DNA of 64,000 bases, taken from positions 1 to 64,000 of the forward strand of contig NZ_LJCO01000026.1 of the NCBI RefSeq assembly GCF_001399675.1. Reading direction: 5' to 3'. The position numbers and the translations under genes were made by a program. Shown here piece after piece: positions 1 to 8,827 of this stretch. Origin of the DNA: Paenalicyclobacillus ferrooxydans (GTDB lineage Bacteria; Bacillota; Bacilli; Alicyclobacillales; Alicyclobacillaceae). Position 1 is the first letter of the stretch; every line of letters begins with the position of its first letter. Under the pieces are notes generated by a model. That model made no database searches. It was not told the origin of the DNA and saw only the letters and a list, made by a program, of their open reading frames with translations.

Positions 1-72
1 ACGACCGTTAAGACCTCCAGCGCCGATAATACTTGGAGCGCGAGTTCCTGGGAAGGTAGGACGTTGCCAGGC
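1..72 (+). rRNA. rrf: 5S rRNA, 3' end (partial)
   Basis: The first 72 bases match the 3' two-thirds of a bacterial 5S rRNA. The conserved loop stretch CCAGCGCCGAT is followed by the TACTTGG / CCTGGGA helix and the closing AGTAGGACG-type segment ending GTTGCCAGGC. The 5' part lies left of the window. A strong terminator follows directly, so this is probably the distal end of an rrn operon read on the plus strand. Confidence 0.9.
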
Positions 73-85
73 AAGTGAGTAACAC

Positions 86-118
86 AGAGGGCTCAGCAGA
101 GATGCTGGGCTCTTTTTG
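86..118 (+). terminator. rrn operon terminator
   Basis: An inverted repeat with arms around GCTCAGCA and TGCTGGGC, extended by AGAGG pairing with the T-rich side, is followed by a run of five T. It lies 14 bases after the 5S end and is placed as the intrinsic terminator of the rrn operon. Confidence 0.8.
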
Positions 119-119
119 T

Positions 120-1455
120 GTTGTGTCTTGATTGATTCGCGCGCGAAGGCGCGCACCTTCTACGCACTGTCTTTTGCATTTTACTTTGGATTTGAAAGCT
201 GTGATGTCATCGAAAATGTGAGGCAAAGGACAACAGAGAATGAGAGGCAGGGAAGTAACGCAAAGCAAAAAGAGGATGTGGAAGGCAGGCCAGCGGCCTG
301 CCCAATGCACTCACGGATTAAGTGACGTTGCAGGGGTTCCCCAGGCTAGGCAGATAAGGGAAAGAATGTTCGTTGATGGCTGATTCCTGGGGGATACGGA
401 CGAAACAACGAACACAACTTCCCTTGTAGGGGTTCGCCGGCCTCAAAAGTAGGTGAATCGAGGCAACAGGGGAAGTCCTGTACGCTAAAATGTCAGCCAC
501 CATGCAACAACGGGGCAAGAGAGGAAGATTTGTTCGTTCCCGCGTGGGCGATGCGGCACTTTTGTTCGTTATGGACCATACAGAGGAAGATTCGTTTGTA
601 CCGACGGGCCGGGCTGCGCCGGGCCGGCGACCTCGCTCGGTGCGCACTGTCCTGACTGATTCGCGCGCGAAGGCGCGCACCTTCTATTCTTTGGTTCGAT
701 GCTTTGAAAAGAGGATGTGGAAGGCAGCCCTGCGGCCTGCCCGCTGCACGCATGAGCTAATTGGCGTTGCAGGGGTTCCCCAGGCTAGGCAGATAAGGGA
801 AAGAATGTTCGTTGATGGCTGATTCCTGGGGGATACGGACGAAACAACGAACACAACTTCCCTTGTAGGGGGTCGCAGCCCTCAAAAGTAGGTGAACCGA
901 GGCAACAGGGGAAGTCCTGTACGCTAAATGTCAGCCACCATGTGCAAAGGGAGCCAGAGAGGAAGATTTGTTCGTTCCCGCGTGGGCGATGCGGCACTTT
1001 TGTTCGTTATGGACCATACAGAGGAAGATTCGTTTGTACCGCCGTGCCGTGCCGGGCTGCGCCGGGCCGGCGACCTCGCTCGGTGCGCACTGTCCTGACT
1101 GATTCGCGCGCGAAGGCGCGCACCTTCTATTCTTTTGTTCGATACTTTGAAAAGAGGATGTGGAAGGCAGGCCAGCAGCCTGCCCGTTGTAACCGGAAGA
1201 TAATTGGCATTGCAGGGGGTTACTTAGACTGCGAGAGATAAGGGCAAGAATGTTCGTTGATGCCTGATTATCGGCGAAACGGGACGAAGAGACGAACAAA
1301 AATTCCCTTTTGGGGTTCGCCGGCCTGAAAAGTAGGCGAACGGAGGCAATAAGGGAAGTCCTGTGCGCTAAATGTCAGCCACCATGTGCAAAGGGAGCCA
1401 GAGAGGAAGATTCGTTCGTTCTCATCTGCGCGATGCAGCGCTTTTGTGCGCTGGC
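120..1455. repeat. Tandem triplication of a ~440-bp hairpin-rich non-coding unit
   Basis: Three copies of one unit follow the rrn terminator. The GCGCGCGAAGGCGCGC hairpin recurs at 137, 662 and 1104. A GGCAGGCC/GGCCTGCC hairpin recurs near 284, 723 and 1165. A long interrupted stem pairs 356-375 with 406-425 (AAGGGAA with TTCCCTT, TGTTCGTTG with CAACGAACA) and recurs near 795 and 1235. Shorter hairpins (GCCTC/GAGGC, CAGG/CCTG) follow each long stem. Copies 2 and 3 are about 442 bp apart. Copy 1 carries about 85 extra bases at 170-268, and copy 3 is truncated and most diverged. Open frames here are unsupported by ribosome sites and mirror the repeat. No known RNA family was recognised. Confidence 0.75.
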
Positions 1456-1504
1456 CCGAGAGCAACGACAAATTTGAGCGTCATCTTATAGTCTGCGTGC
1501 GATG

Positions 1505-1768
1505 TTAGCGAGACCGCATCCTTGAACGCAGTGTTTGTTCCTTATCAGGGATAATGATTTCAAAGCCGACTAAGATACGCAAGATCGCGAAGACCACGAC
1601 AAGTATTTCGTATCGCTTGTTAAAATCGTCATCGGTAATCCAATGGACCATGGCGTAGATAGCGAGGAAGGCGACTACGTTTACAGCGACCAACTGTTCA
1701 TCTACCCTTGCAGACGGCGCAACTTTAGCCTGGGATGTGCTCCTCTGCTTGGGTCGCGTTCTCCGCAT
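1505..1768 (-). CDS. Small two-TM membrane protein, unknown function
   Basis: An 87-residue protein with a basic N-terminus (about residues 1-22) and two hydrophobic stretches. The first is around residues 27-43 (VNVVAFLAIYAMVHWI). The second is around 55-72 (LVVVFAILRILVGFEIII). The tail is positively charged. The start is supported by GAGGTG five bases before the ATG. The size and layout fit a small integral membrane protein with both termini on the cytoplasmic side. I do not recognise a family. It stands alone between the rrn-linked repeats and a terminator serving the MFS gene. Confidence 0.6.
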   Translation of the reverse strand: MRRTRPKQRSTSQAKVAPSARVDEQLVAVNVVAFLAIYAMVHWITDDDFNKRYEILVVVFAILRILVGFEIIIPDKEQTLRSRMRSR

Positions 1769-1868
1769 GTCATCACCTCGTTACGCGTTCAAGCTGGCTG
1801 AAGGATCACGCTATCACTGTACTCGGTGTGTGCGTATTTCGATCCGGCGCATGTGAGCCCTTAGTACA

Positions 1869-1894
1869 CAAAAAGCCCCGCATATCTGCGGGGC
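1869..1894 (-). terminator. Terminator of the MFS gene
   Basis: GCCCCGC and GCGGGGC form a perfect 7-bp stem. On the minus strand the stem is followed by TTTTT, so it terminates transcription of the leftward MFS gene at 2056-3615. Confidence 0.75.
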
Positions 1895-1912
1895 ACTTGC
1901 CGACTGATGGAC

Positions 1913-2036
1913 CTAAGCCGAGTGGGGTTCGCCAAACCGGACCGTGATCAACCCTAAGCCGGCAGCAGTTCACTAAACCCGGCTAAGATCACCCCGAGCC
2001 GACTGAGGTTCGCCAAAGCCCACTGAGGACAACCCA
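1913..2036. repeat. Three degenerate 40-41-bp tandem repeats
   Basis: Units beginning CTAAGCCG at 1913, CTAAGCCGG at 1954 and CCGAGCCG at 1994 share a GTTCGCCAAA-like centre and a GATCAACC-like end. They fill the space between the MFS stop codon and its terminator, so they would lie in the 3' untranslated part of that transcript. Confidence 0.65.
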
Positions 2037-2055
2037 AGCAGGTGTGAAGGATTCC

Positions 2056-3615
2056 TTACTCGTCGACAGCGAGAGGCAAAAATTCAGTCTCCTCTGCGTC
2101 ACGTTTGCGATTTGTAATGGTATCTTCCTGCGGGGTGGTCTTTCGCACGAAGAAGGACAGGAGGAACGCCACCACAGTAAGCGCAGTTGCAAGCCAGAAG
2201 GCGTCATTGATGCCCATCACAGCGCCCTGGTTGACAGCATGAGCGACCGCTGCCTTGTTTGTCGGCAGGATGTGTTGCTGCAACATAATCGCCTTGGCGT
2301 GTGAAGCACCTCGGTTCGTCATGATGGAAACGAAGAAGGCCATGCCCACTGCGCCTGCGACCATACGCAGTGTATTCACCATTGCTGTGCCGTACTTGTT
2401 GAGTGACAGGGCGAGTTCATTCAACCCTGCGGTAAAGATAGGCATCATCAGAATCGACATTCCGAACATCCGCAAAGTGTACACGACAATCATGTATAAG
2501 AAAGTGGTATTCAATTGGAGCCGTGCGAGTGCGTACGTGGTCACAATGGTTATCGCGAGCCCCGTTACCGCCAACCAGCGGGCTCCAAACCGGTCGAATA
2601 GGCGACCTGTAATGGGGGACATGATCCCCATAACAATTCCGCCTGGCAACAGCAATAGACCCGACATGATGGGAGAAAAGTTGCGCACATTTTGCATGTA
2701 CAGCGGCATGAGAATCATCCCGGAATACATGGCCATGGTCACGAGCACATTAACAACCGTAGTGAGGGTAAACATCGGATACCGAAATATGCGAAACTCT
2801 AAAATTGGGTGTCCAACCATCAACTGTCGCCAGATAAAACCGATGAGGCTCAAGCTGCCCAAGATAAAGAAAGTGAGAACATCAGGGCTCGTCCAGCTTT
2901 CAATGCCGATCATGGAAAAGCCGTAAAGGATGCCCCCAAACCCAATCGTTGACAAAATGACACCGAGCACATCCAACTTGGGATGACTGGTCTCTGACAC
3001 ATTTTTCACGAGAAACACTGCAACAATAACGTCTAACAACGCGATGGGTAAAATGATGAAGAACAGCACCCGCCACGAGTAGCTTTGCACGATCCACCCC
3101 GACAGAGTGGGTCCGACTGCGGGAGCAAAGTTCATCGCAACGCCCAAAATACCCATTGCAAACCCCCGGCGTTCAGCTGGGAACAGTGTGAAGATGACGT
3201 TCATAATAACAGGGAACAATACACCTGCACCAGCCGCCTGAACCACGCGCCCGACCAATAAAACGGAGAACCCTGGCGCAATCGCACAAATCAGTGTGCC
3301 GAGCGTGAACAATCCCATCGATGTGATGTAGAGTTGCCTCGTTGTGAACCTGTCCATAAGAAAGGCGGTCACGGGGATGACAATTCCATTGACGAGCATG
3401 AAAATTGTGGTCAGCCAGTCTCCCGTTGTGGCGGAGACGTGCAATTTATCCATAATCTGTGGCAAGGCCACATTAATCAACGTTTGATTTAGAAATGCTA
3501 CAAGTGCCCCTGCCAGCATGACGCCGAACACGGGACCCGTTTTGATCTCTCGTTTCGGCTCCAAGGATATCGTATTCGATATCACATCTGGTGCATGATT
3601 TGATCGACTGCTCAA
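2056..3615 (-). CDS. MFS drug exporter, DHA2 (EmrB/QacA) family
   Basis: An integral membrane proton antiporter expected to export drugs or toxic organics. It has about 14 hydrophobic segments, typical of the 14-TM DHA2 group. It carries family features including NVALPQI in TM1, the DRF(T)TRQLY loop after TM2, and a GAGVLFPVIM segment followed by ERRGFAMGI. The reading frame also allows a GTG at 3627. That codon overlaps the GGAG itself, whereas TTG at 3615 lies 11 bases downstream of it, so TTG is preferred; the two differ by four residues. The C-terminal 30 residues are hydrophilic. It is monocistronic with its own terminator, and no adjacent TetR or MarR regulator is seen. The substrate cannot be predicted. 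Confidence 0.88.
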   Translation of the reverse strand: MSSRSNHAPDVISNTISLEPKREIKTGPVFGVMLAGALVAFLNQTLINVALPQIMDKLHVSATTGDWLTTIFMLVNGIVIPVTAFLMDRFTTRQLYITSMGLFTLGTLICAIAPGFSVLLVGRVVQAAGAGVLFPVIMNVIFTLFPAERRGFAMGILGVAMNFAPAVGPTLSGWIVQSYSWRVLFFIILPIALLDVIVAVFLVKNVSETSHPKLDVLGVILSTIGFGGILYGFSMIGIESWTSPDVLTFFILGSLSLIGFIWRQLMVGHPILEFRIFRYPMFTLTTVVNVLVTMAMYSGMILMPLYMQNVRNFSPIMSGLLLLPGGIVMGIMSPITGRLFDRFGARWLAVTGLAITIVTTYALARLQLNTTFLYMIVVYTLRMFGMSILMMPIFTAGLNELALSLNKYGTAMVNTLRMVAGAVGMAFFVSIMTNRGASHAKAIMLQQHILPTNKAAVAHAVNQGAVMGINDAFWLATALTVVAFLLSFFVRKTTPQEDTITNRKRDAEETEFLPLAVDE

Positions 3616-3660
3616 TTCTCTCTTCACTCCTCTTATTTTTACGCTGTCTGAATTGGTTCG

Positions 3661-4020
3661 TTATGGAAGACGGACATATCCTGATGGACGTGTCGGCCCC
3701 ACAGCAAACACACTGAGCGCCACAGCAAGCACAATGAGCGCCACAGCAAACACAAATGGATGCATCGTACGCCACAGCGAAGCAACGTGCATGCATGATT
3801 TACGTCGGTGATCAATCTCTTCGGCGATCCATCTTTGATGAGAGTTTAGTGTCATGAGACGTTCAGAAATGTACTTCGAGGACTGAGCAAGATTCTGCTG
3901 TGACCGCGAGAAACCGCAGTCTTTGAGGTGTCGCATGATCCCGGCGAGGAACCGCTTTGAAGTAACTACAACAACTGTACCATGGTTTGCCATGCTTTTG
4001 TTGCTGTTCCAATGTTCCAT
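3661..4020 (-). CDS. Possible small C-terminally anchored protein (weak)
   Basis: A 119-codon frame with a hydrophilic N-terminal 85 residues and one hydrophobic segment (about 88-106, FVFAVALIVLAVALSVF) near the end. The upstream GAAGAGAG is a poor ribosome site. The hydrophobic part is encoded over a short direct repeat (CAGCAAACACA / CAGCAAGCACA at about 3712-3755), which could create such a frame by chance. No family was recognised. Confidence 0.3.
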   Translation of the reverse strand: MEHWNSNKSMANHGTVVVVTSKRFLAGIMRHLKDCGFSRSQQNLAQSSKYISERLMTLNSHQRWIAEEIDHRRKSCMHVASLWRTMHPFVFAVALIVLAVALSVFAVGPTRPSGYVRLP

Positions 4021-4118
4021 TTTGCAATGAACTATCTCTCTTCAAGAGTGTATCCGAAATAGCGTCCAAACGCAAAGAAATTAACTTCCATTTTGTAAGA
4101 AGATAAATATAAAACTTT

Positions 4119-4149
4119 TTTGTATAACTGTCGGACGAAATAATACAAA
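4119..4149. promoter_or_regulatory. Inverted repeat in AT-rich region before the acyl-CoA operon
   Basis: TTTGTAT (4119-4125) and ATACAAA (4143-4149) form a perfect 7-bp inverted repeat separated by 17 bases. They lie within the only AT-rich stretch (4080-4190) upstream of the operon. It could be an operator for a TetR-type repressor or part of the promoter. No regulator gene is adjacent. Confidence 0.35.
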
Positions 4150-4215
4150 TATTTAAACAGAATTGTTATCATAAGGGTAACGAACGAAGGGAGTCATTTC
4201 GCGGTTTCAGAGACT

Positions 4216-4500
4216 ACCATGTCGGATTCCCCTGGTAAATTCAGCCGCACCGACTTACCATGTCGGATTCCCCTGGTAAATTCAGCCGCACCGACTTACC
4301 ATGTCGGATTCCCCTGGTAAATTCAGCCGCAGGCGACTTACCATGTCGGATTCTCCTGGGTGGATTCAGCCGCAGCGATTTTTACCATGTGGGACTCTCC
4401 TGGATAGACTCACCTGTATCGATCCTACCATGTCGACTTCTCCTGTAGAGACTCAACCGTATCGAATCTCCTGTATTGGATGTCCTGTATCGATTCTTCT
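4216..4500. repeat. 41-44-bp tandem repeats in the acyl-CoA operon leader
   Basis: Units starting ACCATGTCGGATT recur at 4216, 4257, 4298, 4340, 4384 and about 4427. The first three are near-identical 41-bp copies. Later ones drift and break into shorter CTCCTGTA(T/G) units up to the ribosome site at 4521. They probably lie in the 5' untranslated region of the operon. Each unit contains an ATG in a strong context but no Shine-Dalgarno sequence, so translation of the repeat is unlikely. Confidence 0.8.
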
Positions 4501-4535
4501 GTATTGACTCTCCTAGACTGAAAGGAGGAGTATAG

Positions 4536-5726
4536 ATGGATTTTTCGCTTACATCGGCTGAAAGAGAGTTTCAGCATGCGTTGCGGGACTGGCTTGAGCA
4601 AAACCTTCCGGCTGGTTGGAAGGGAAGTCGGTCACTGCCAAAGACCGATCCGGAACGAACGCAGTTCCTGCGCGATTGGCAGCGTCGTTTGTACGATGGC
4701 GGTTGGGCTGGTGTTGCATGGCCAAAGGAGTACGGCGGACGCGGAGCAACCTTGTTGGAAGAGGTCATCTACCAAGAAGAAATGGTCCGAGTAAAAGCGC
4801 CGCCGGTGATCAATATCATTGGAATTGGAATGATCGGTCCAACCCTGATTCAGATTGGCACGGAGGCGCAAAAACGGCGGTACGTCCACAAGATCCTGAG
4901 TGGCGAAGAAATCTGGTGTCAAGGATACTCCGAACCCGGGGCGGGCTCTGATTTGGCTGCCATTCAGACACATGCAGTCAAACAAGGTGACAAGTGGATT
5001 ATCAATGGTCAGAAGGTATGGACCAGTTACGCACACATTGCGGACAGGTGTTTCCTGCTAGCGAGGACAGACCGCTCAGGTGCGAAACATGATGGGATGA
5101 CTGCTTTTTTGATTGACATGCATCAACCTGGTGTAGAGACAAGACCTATCCATCAGATGAGCGATCACTATGACTTCAATGAAATTTTCTTTACAGACGC
5201 TGTTGCGTATGAGGAGGACATAGTTGGCGAGGTCGGTGAAGGGTGGAAGGTCGCCGTGACCCTCCTCATGCATGAGCGTGTTGGTGTTGCCAGACAGGTG
5301 TTTTCCTTGCAGAGGGACTTCAACGATCTTGTGGGCTTCTCGAAAACGCTTACACGTCAAGGCGTCCGATTGGTTGAGAACCCTGTGGTCAAAAAGAGGT
5401 TGGTCGACTATTACGCGCGTTCTCGTGGCGCTTTGCTCACTTACTACCGGCACCTGACGCAAACAATGAAGACCGGTCACCCCGGGGTTGAAGGCTCTAT
5501 GGATAAACTCCTCTGCAGTGAACTTGGCAAAGACATGCTTGGTTATGCGGTATCACTCCAGGGTGCACACAGTCCACTATGGCATGAAGACGCATACGTG
5601 AACTCAAGTTGGCAAGATGGCTACTTGGAGTCGCTTGGACTCACTATTGCCGGCGGCACCACCGAGATACAAAAGAACGTTGTAGCCGAGCGGGTACTGG
5701 GGCTGCCGAAAGATATCAAACACTAG
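4536..5726 (+). CDS. Acyl-CoA dehydrogenase, FadE26-like subunit
   Basis: A 396-residue flavoprotein that introduces the 2,3-double bond into an acyl-CoA. AAAGGAGGAG precedes the ATG. The N-terminal helical domain, the FAD/substrate beta domain (GYSEPGAGSDLA near 130, WTSYAHIADRCF near 162) and the C-terminal helical domain are all present. The usual catalytic Glu of the YEGT loop is replaced: the site here reads AGGTTEIQ. A Glu at position 247 within LLMHERVG fits the alternative helix-G base known from isovaleryl-CoA dehydrogenase and the heteromeric mycobacterial FadE enzymes. It is followed 12 bp later by a second, divergent family member, so an alpha2-beta2 heterotetramer is inferred. 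This is the first gene of the operon. Confidence 0.9.
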   Translation: MDFSLTSAEREFQHALRDWLEQNLPAGWKGSRSLPKTDPERTQFLRDWQRRLYDGGWAGVAWPKEYGGRGATLLEEVIYQEEMVRVKAPPVINIIGIGMIGPTLIQIGTEAQKRRYVHKILSGEEIWCQGYSEPGAGSDLAAIQTHAVKQGDKWIINGQKVWTSYAHIADRCFLLARTDRSGAKHDGMTAFLIDMHQPGVETRPIHQMSDHYDFNEIFFTDAVAYEEDIVGEVGEGWKVAVTLLMHERVGVARQVFSLQRDFNDLVGFSKTLTRQGVRLVENPVVKKRLVDYYARSRGALLTYYRHLTQTMKTGHPGVEGSMDKLLCSELGKDMLGYAVSLQGAHSPLWHEDAYVNSSWQDGYLESLGLTIAGGTTEIQKNVVAERVLGLPKDIKH

Positions 5727-5738
5727 AGGGGAGGGAAG

Positions 5739-6965
5739 ATGAAGATGGATTTCTCACTCAGCAAAGAGCAGGAGATGCTTCGCCAATCTGTGCAAAAGTG
5801 CTTGCAGAACCAAGGGGGTATCGAGATCGCTCGGAGTTATATGGACGGCGAACCGCAACGCCTGAAAAAGACGTATGGTGAGCTCGTACAGCTCGGTGTG
5901 ACGAGCGTGAATATCCCGGAGGCTTACGGTGGAGTCGGACTGTCGAATATTGACTTGGTTCCTGTGTTTGAGGAAACAGGCCGCGTTTTACTGCCGGGAA
6001 CACTTCGGGAGACGGTTGCGTTTGCGACGCCACTGATTGCTCGTTACGGGAGCGCTGAGCAAAAGGAAGAACTGCTCTCCGGCATCGCCAACGGTCAGAT
6101 GACGTTTGCACTCGCTGTCGTGGAGACAAATGGCAGTTATCAACTTGGAGATATCGAGGGAACAGCAAGGAGACAGGGGGATGTGATTCATCTTGATGCG
6201 GTGAAAACCGTCGTCCACGGTGGTATGGACGCGACAGCCTTCCTCGTACCCGTTCGCTCAGATGACGCCAGTTCAGATGGCGATAGTTTAAATGGCGATA
6301 GTTCAAATGGCGATAGTTCAAATGACGATAGTTCAAAGGGCGGTAGTTCAAATGGCGACCATGAGGGCATCACCTGGTTATGGGTGGAGCGCGATCACGA
6401 TGGTGTGACCGTTGAGCCGTTGCAAAGTTTTGACGCCACTCTTGGCCTCGCGAAGGTGACGTTTTCGAGTGTTCAGCTTGACGAGCAGCATGTCATTGGT
6501 AAGTGGGGAAACGGTCTGGAGATGTGCGAGGACTGTGTGCAGGATCTCCACGCTGCGGTGTCTGCAGAGATGATTGGGGCCATGGAGCATGTGCTTGATT
6601 CTGTGACAGAGTACGCGAAGACGCGGGTACAGTTCGGTCAGCCAATCGGGCGCTTTCAGGCGGTGAAGCATCGGATTGTGGATCGCAGACTGGAACTTGA
6701 AACCGCCAAGTCGCTCGTCTATTACGCCAACTGGGCTGTGGCGAGCGGATCTTCAGACAAAACAGCAGCGGTGTACAGTGCTCGCTCATATGCGACCGAA
6801 GCGTTTATTCGTGCCGCGAGTGACAACATTCAGTTGCACGGCGGAATTGGATTCACGTGGGAGATGGATTGTCACTTGTACCTGAAACGGGCACGCGCTT
6901 TAGAAAACTATCTTGGCAGTGTGCAAGACTTCGAGGAACAGACAGCTTCTGCCCTGGGGTGGTAG
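5739..6965 (+). CDS. Acyl-CoA dehydrogenase, FadE27-like subunit with Ser/Asn/Asp-rich insert
   Basis: A 408-residue partner-type acyl-CoA dehydrogenase. The C-terminal half keeps the FAD-binding signature (RVQFGQPIGRFQAVKHR) and QLHGGIGFTWEMDCHLYLKR, typical of the FadE27-like subunit. The middle domain is poorly conserved and lacks the usual SEP motif, as expected if the active site is completed by the upstream subunit. Residues 174-209 form a repetitive hydrophilic insert (units like NGDSS), encoded by in-frame 15-bp repeats at about 6265-6355. It sits between two beta strands and is presumably a surface loop. It is probably co-translated with its neighbours: 12 bp from the upstream gene and 3 bp from the ligase. 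Confidence 0.85.
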   Translation: MKMDFSLSKEQEMLRQSVQKCLQNQGGIEIARSYMDGEPQRLKKTYGELVQLGVTSVNIPEAYGGVGLSNIDLVPVFEETGRVLLPGTLRETVAFATPLIARYGSAEQKEELLSGIANGQMTFALAVVETNGSYQLGDIEGTARRQGDVIHLDAVKTVVHGGMDATAFLVPVRSDDASSDGDSLNGDSSNGDSSNDDSSKGGSSNGDHEGITWLWVERDHDGVTVEPLQSFDATLGLAKVTFSSVQLDEQHVIGKWGNGLEMCEDCVQDLHAAVSAEMIGAMEHVLDSVTEYAKTRVQFGQPIGRFQAVKHRIVDRRLELETAKSLVYYANWAVASGSSDKTAAVYSARSYATEAFIRAASDNIQLHGGIGFTWEMDCHLYLKRARALENYLGSVQDFEEQTASALGW

Positions 6966-6968
6966 ACA

Positions 6969-8705
6969 ATGACGGACACCATCAAAACGATGTCATGGCC
7001 ACACGGGATGCCGCGGCACCTGAACTATCCACGGGTACCCGTACAGGCCATTTTAAAAGGGAGTGCAGAGCGGTTCGGCACAAAAACGGCATACATTTAC
7101 CATGAGGCCGAATACTCTTTTCAAGACATCTACGAGTCAGCGCTCCGCTTTGCAGATTCCTTGTCTGCACGCGGCATTGGGTTTGGCGATGTTGTCGCGA
7201 TTCATATGCTGAACTGTCCCCAATATGTGATTGCCTACTACGGAATTCTTATGACTGGTGCCACATTTACCCCAGTGAATCCGCTCATCCCCGTAAAGGA
7301 TTTGGAGTATCAATTAAACGACAGCAGCGCTAAGGCAATCCTGACGCAGGATTTGTTTGCGGCGTCCATTCAAGAGGTGTTGCCGAGGACCCGATTGGAA
7401 CTGGTCATGATGACCAGTGAGTCGGAGTGCCGGCCTGATGGAGACCTTGTTGACGCACAAGGTTATCACCCGGATTGGGTCAGTTTTAAGAGTCTCATTG
7501 ACGCAGGTCATCCTGTGGAGCGCCGTGATATTTCCAGACTCGATCCGGTGCGGACCGTGGCACATCTTGCCTACACGGGCGGCACCACAGGCCGTTCCAA
7601 AGGGGTCATCATTACGCACCAAAACGTCATCTCAAATGTATTGCAATTCGCTTGCTGGCAGACAGGATGCCTGCCCCGTGTTGTCAACGGTGGACTGCAG
7701 CTTGAGCCGTTGCCGGAATCTCAAACGGGTGGCCGGCGTGAGTATCCGGTGGGAATTGGAGAGGCTGCTGCTATCAACCTGACACCCTGGTTTCACGCGA
7801 TGGGGACCATCGGCTACCTGAACAATCCTGTTCTGGCTGGGACCACGAGCATCCTGCACGTCCGTTTCGATCCCGGTCGTTATCTCGAAGACGCAGAACA
7901 CTACCGGGTTACCTCGATTGGCGGCGCACCGCCGGTGTTTGTGGCCCTCATGAGGCACCCAGATTTCCATCGTCGGAATCTGGATTCTGTGCGCGGACTC
8001 GGATCGGGCGCGGCTCCCCTCCCCGTCGAGGTGATACGCCAACTTGAGGCACGGTTTCCGAACGCGATCATCACGGAAGCGTACGGGTTGACTGAGGTGA
8101 CGATGGGCGCAGTGTCCAATCCGGGCTTTCGATCCGGAACGAGGAAACCGGGCACCGTCGGAGTCCCTGTCTTTGATACGGAGGTCAAAATTGTTGCAGC
8201 GGACGGCAGTTCAGATGTGCCATTGCCGTCAGGGGAGGAAGGCGAAGTTTGTATCCGCGGGCCGCAGGTGATGATGGGTTACCTGAACCAGCCGGAAGTG
8301 ACGAACAGTGTACTGCGGGATGGATGGCTCTACACGGGGGATATCGGGGTTCTTGATGAGGATGGATACCTTTCCATCGTGGATCGGAAGAAGGACTTGC
8401 TCATTTACAAAGGATACAACGTCTATCCAAGGGAGCTTGAAGAGATTCTCTTTCGCCACCCAGCCGTGGCGAATGTCGCAGTCGTTGGGCGTCCCGTGCT
8501 GGAAGTGGGCGAGATCCCGAAAGCCTTTGTCGTGAAGAAAGCAGACGCTGAAGTGACTGAGGAAGAACTGATGGATTTTGTGAACACACAGGTTGCGCCG
8601 TACAAGAAGGTGCGCATGGTCGAGTTTCTCGACGAAATCCCGGTTAGCGCCGCAGGGAAGGTTCTGAAACGGGTGCTTCGAGAGCGACAGCAAAATGACC
8701 GGTAA
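6969..8705 (+). CDS. Acyl-CoA synthetase (AMP-forming)
   Basis: A 578-residue ANL-family ligase that activates a carboxylic acid to its CoA thioester through an acyl-adenylate. Visible core motifs are the phosphate loop YTGGTTGRSKG (202-212), ITEAYGLTE, GWLYTGDIG, DRKKDLLIYKGYNVYP and the terminal catalytic Lys in PVSAAGKVLKR. It starts 3 bp after the preceding stop, with GGTGG as ribosome site. Neighbours make it the entry step for the operon's substrate. The chain type is not evident: two dehydrogenase subunits and a racemase-like gene suggest a branched or terpenoid/sterol-like acid rather than a plain fatty acid. Confidence 0.9.
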   Translation: MTDTIKTMSWPHGMPRHLNYPRVPVQAILKGSAERFGTKTAYIYHEAEYSFQDIYESALRFADSLSARGIGFGDVVAIHMLNCPQYVIAYYGILMTGATFTPVNPLIPVKDLEYQLNDSSAKAILTQDLFAASIQEVLPRTRLELVMMTSESECRPDGDLVDAQGYHPDWVSFKSLIDAGHPVERRDISRLDPVRTVAHLAYTGGTTGRSKGVIITHQNVISNVLQFACWQTGCLPRVVNGGLQLEPLPESQTGGRREYPVGIGEAAAINLTPWFHAMGTIGYLNNPVLAGTTSILHVRFDPGRYLEDAEHYRVTSIGGAPPVFVALMRHPDFHRRNLDSVRGLGSGAAPLPVEVIRQLEARFPNAIITEAYGLTEVTMGAVSNPGFRSGTRKPGTVGVPVFDTEVKIVAADGSSDVPLPSGEEGEVCIRGPQVMMGYLNQPEVTNSVLRDGWLYTGDIGVLDEDGYLSIVDRKKDLLIYKGYNVYPRELEEILFRHPAVANVAVVGRPVLEVGEIPKAFVVKKADAEVTEEELMDFVNTQVAPYKKVRMVEFLDEIPVSAAGKVLKRVLRERQQNDR

Positions 8706-8827
8706 TGCAGGCAGTACAGCTCACCACTCGGCATGTTATTGAATGGATACGGTTGACTGTAATGAGCACGCGCCCTGCGCGGCAGGGAACAGACAGTGAG
8801 AGATTTTACATCAAAGGGGGAAGGTGA

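Noticed and set aside
318-1299. Minus-strand frames of 86-122 residues in the rrn-linked repeats
   Set aside because: They recur because the DNA repeats, lack Shine-Dalgarno sites, and have Arg/Pro/Ser-rich compositions typical of antisense GC-rich DNA.
2255-2926. A 223-residue plus-strand frame opposite the MFS gene
   Set aside because: It is antisense to a clear DHA2 transporter and has no recognisable fold or ribosome site.
5758-6351. A 197-residue minus-strand frame beginning with repeated NYRHL units
   Set aside because: It is the antisense shadow of the NGDSS repeat and dehydrogenase coding sequence.
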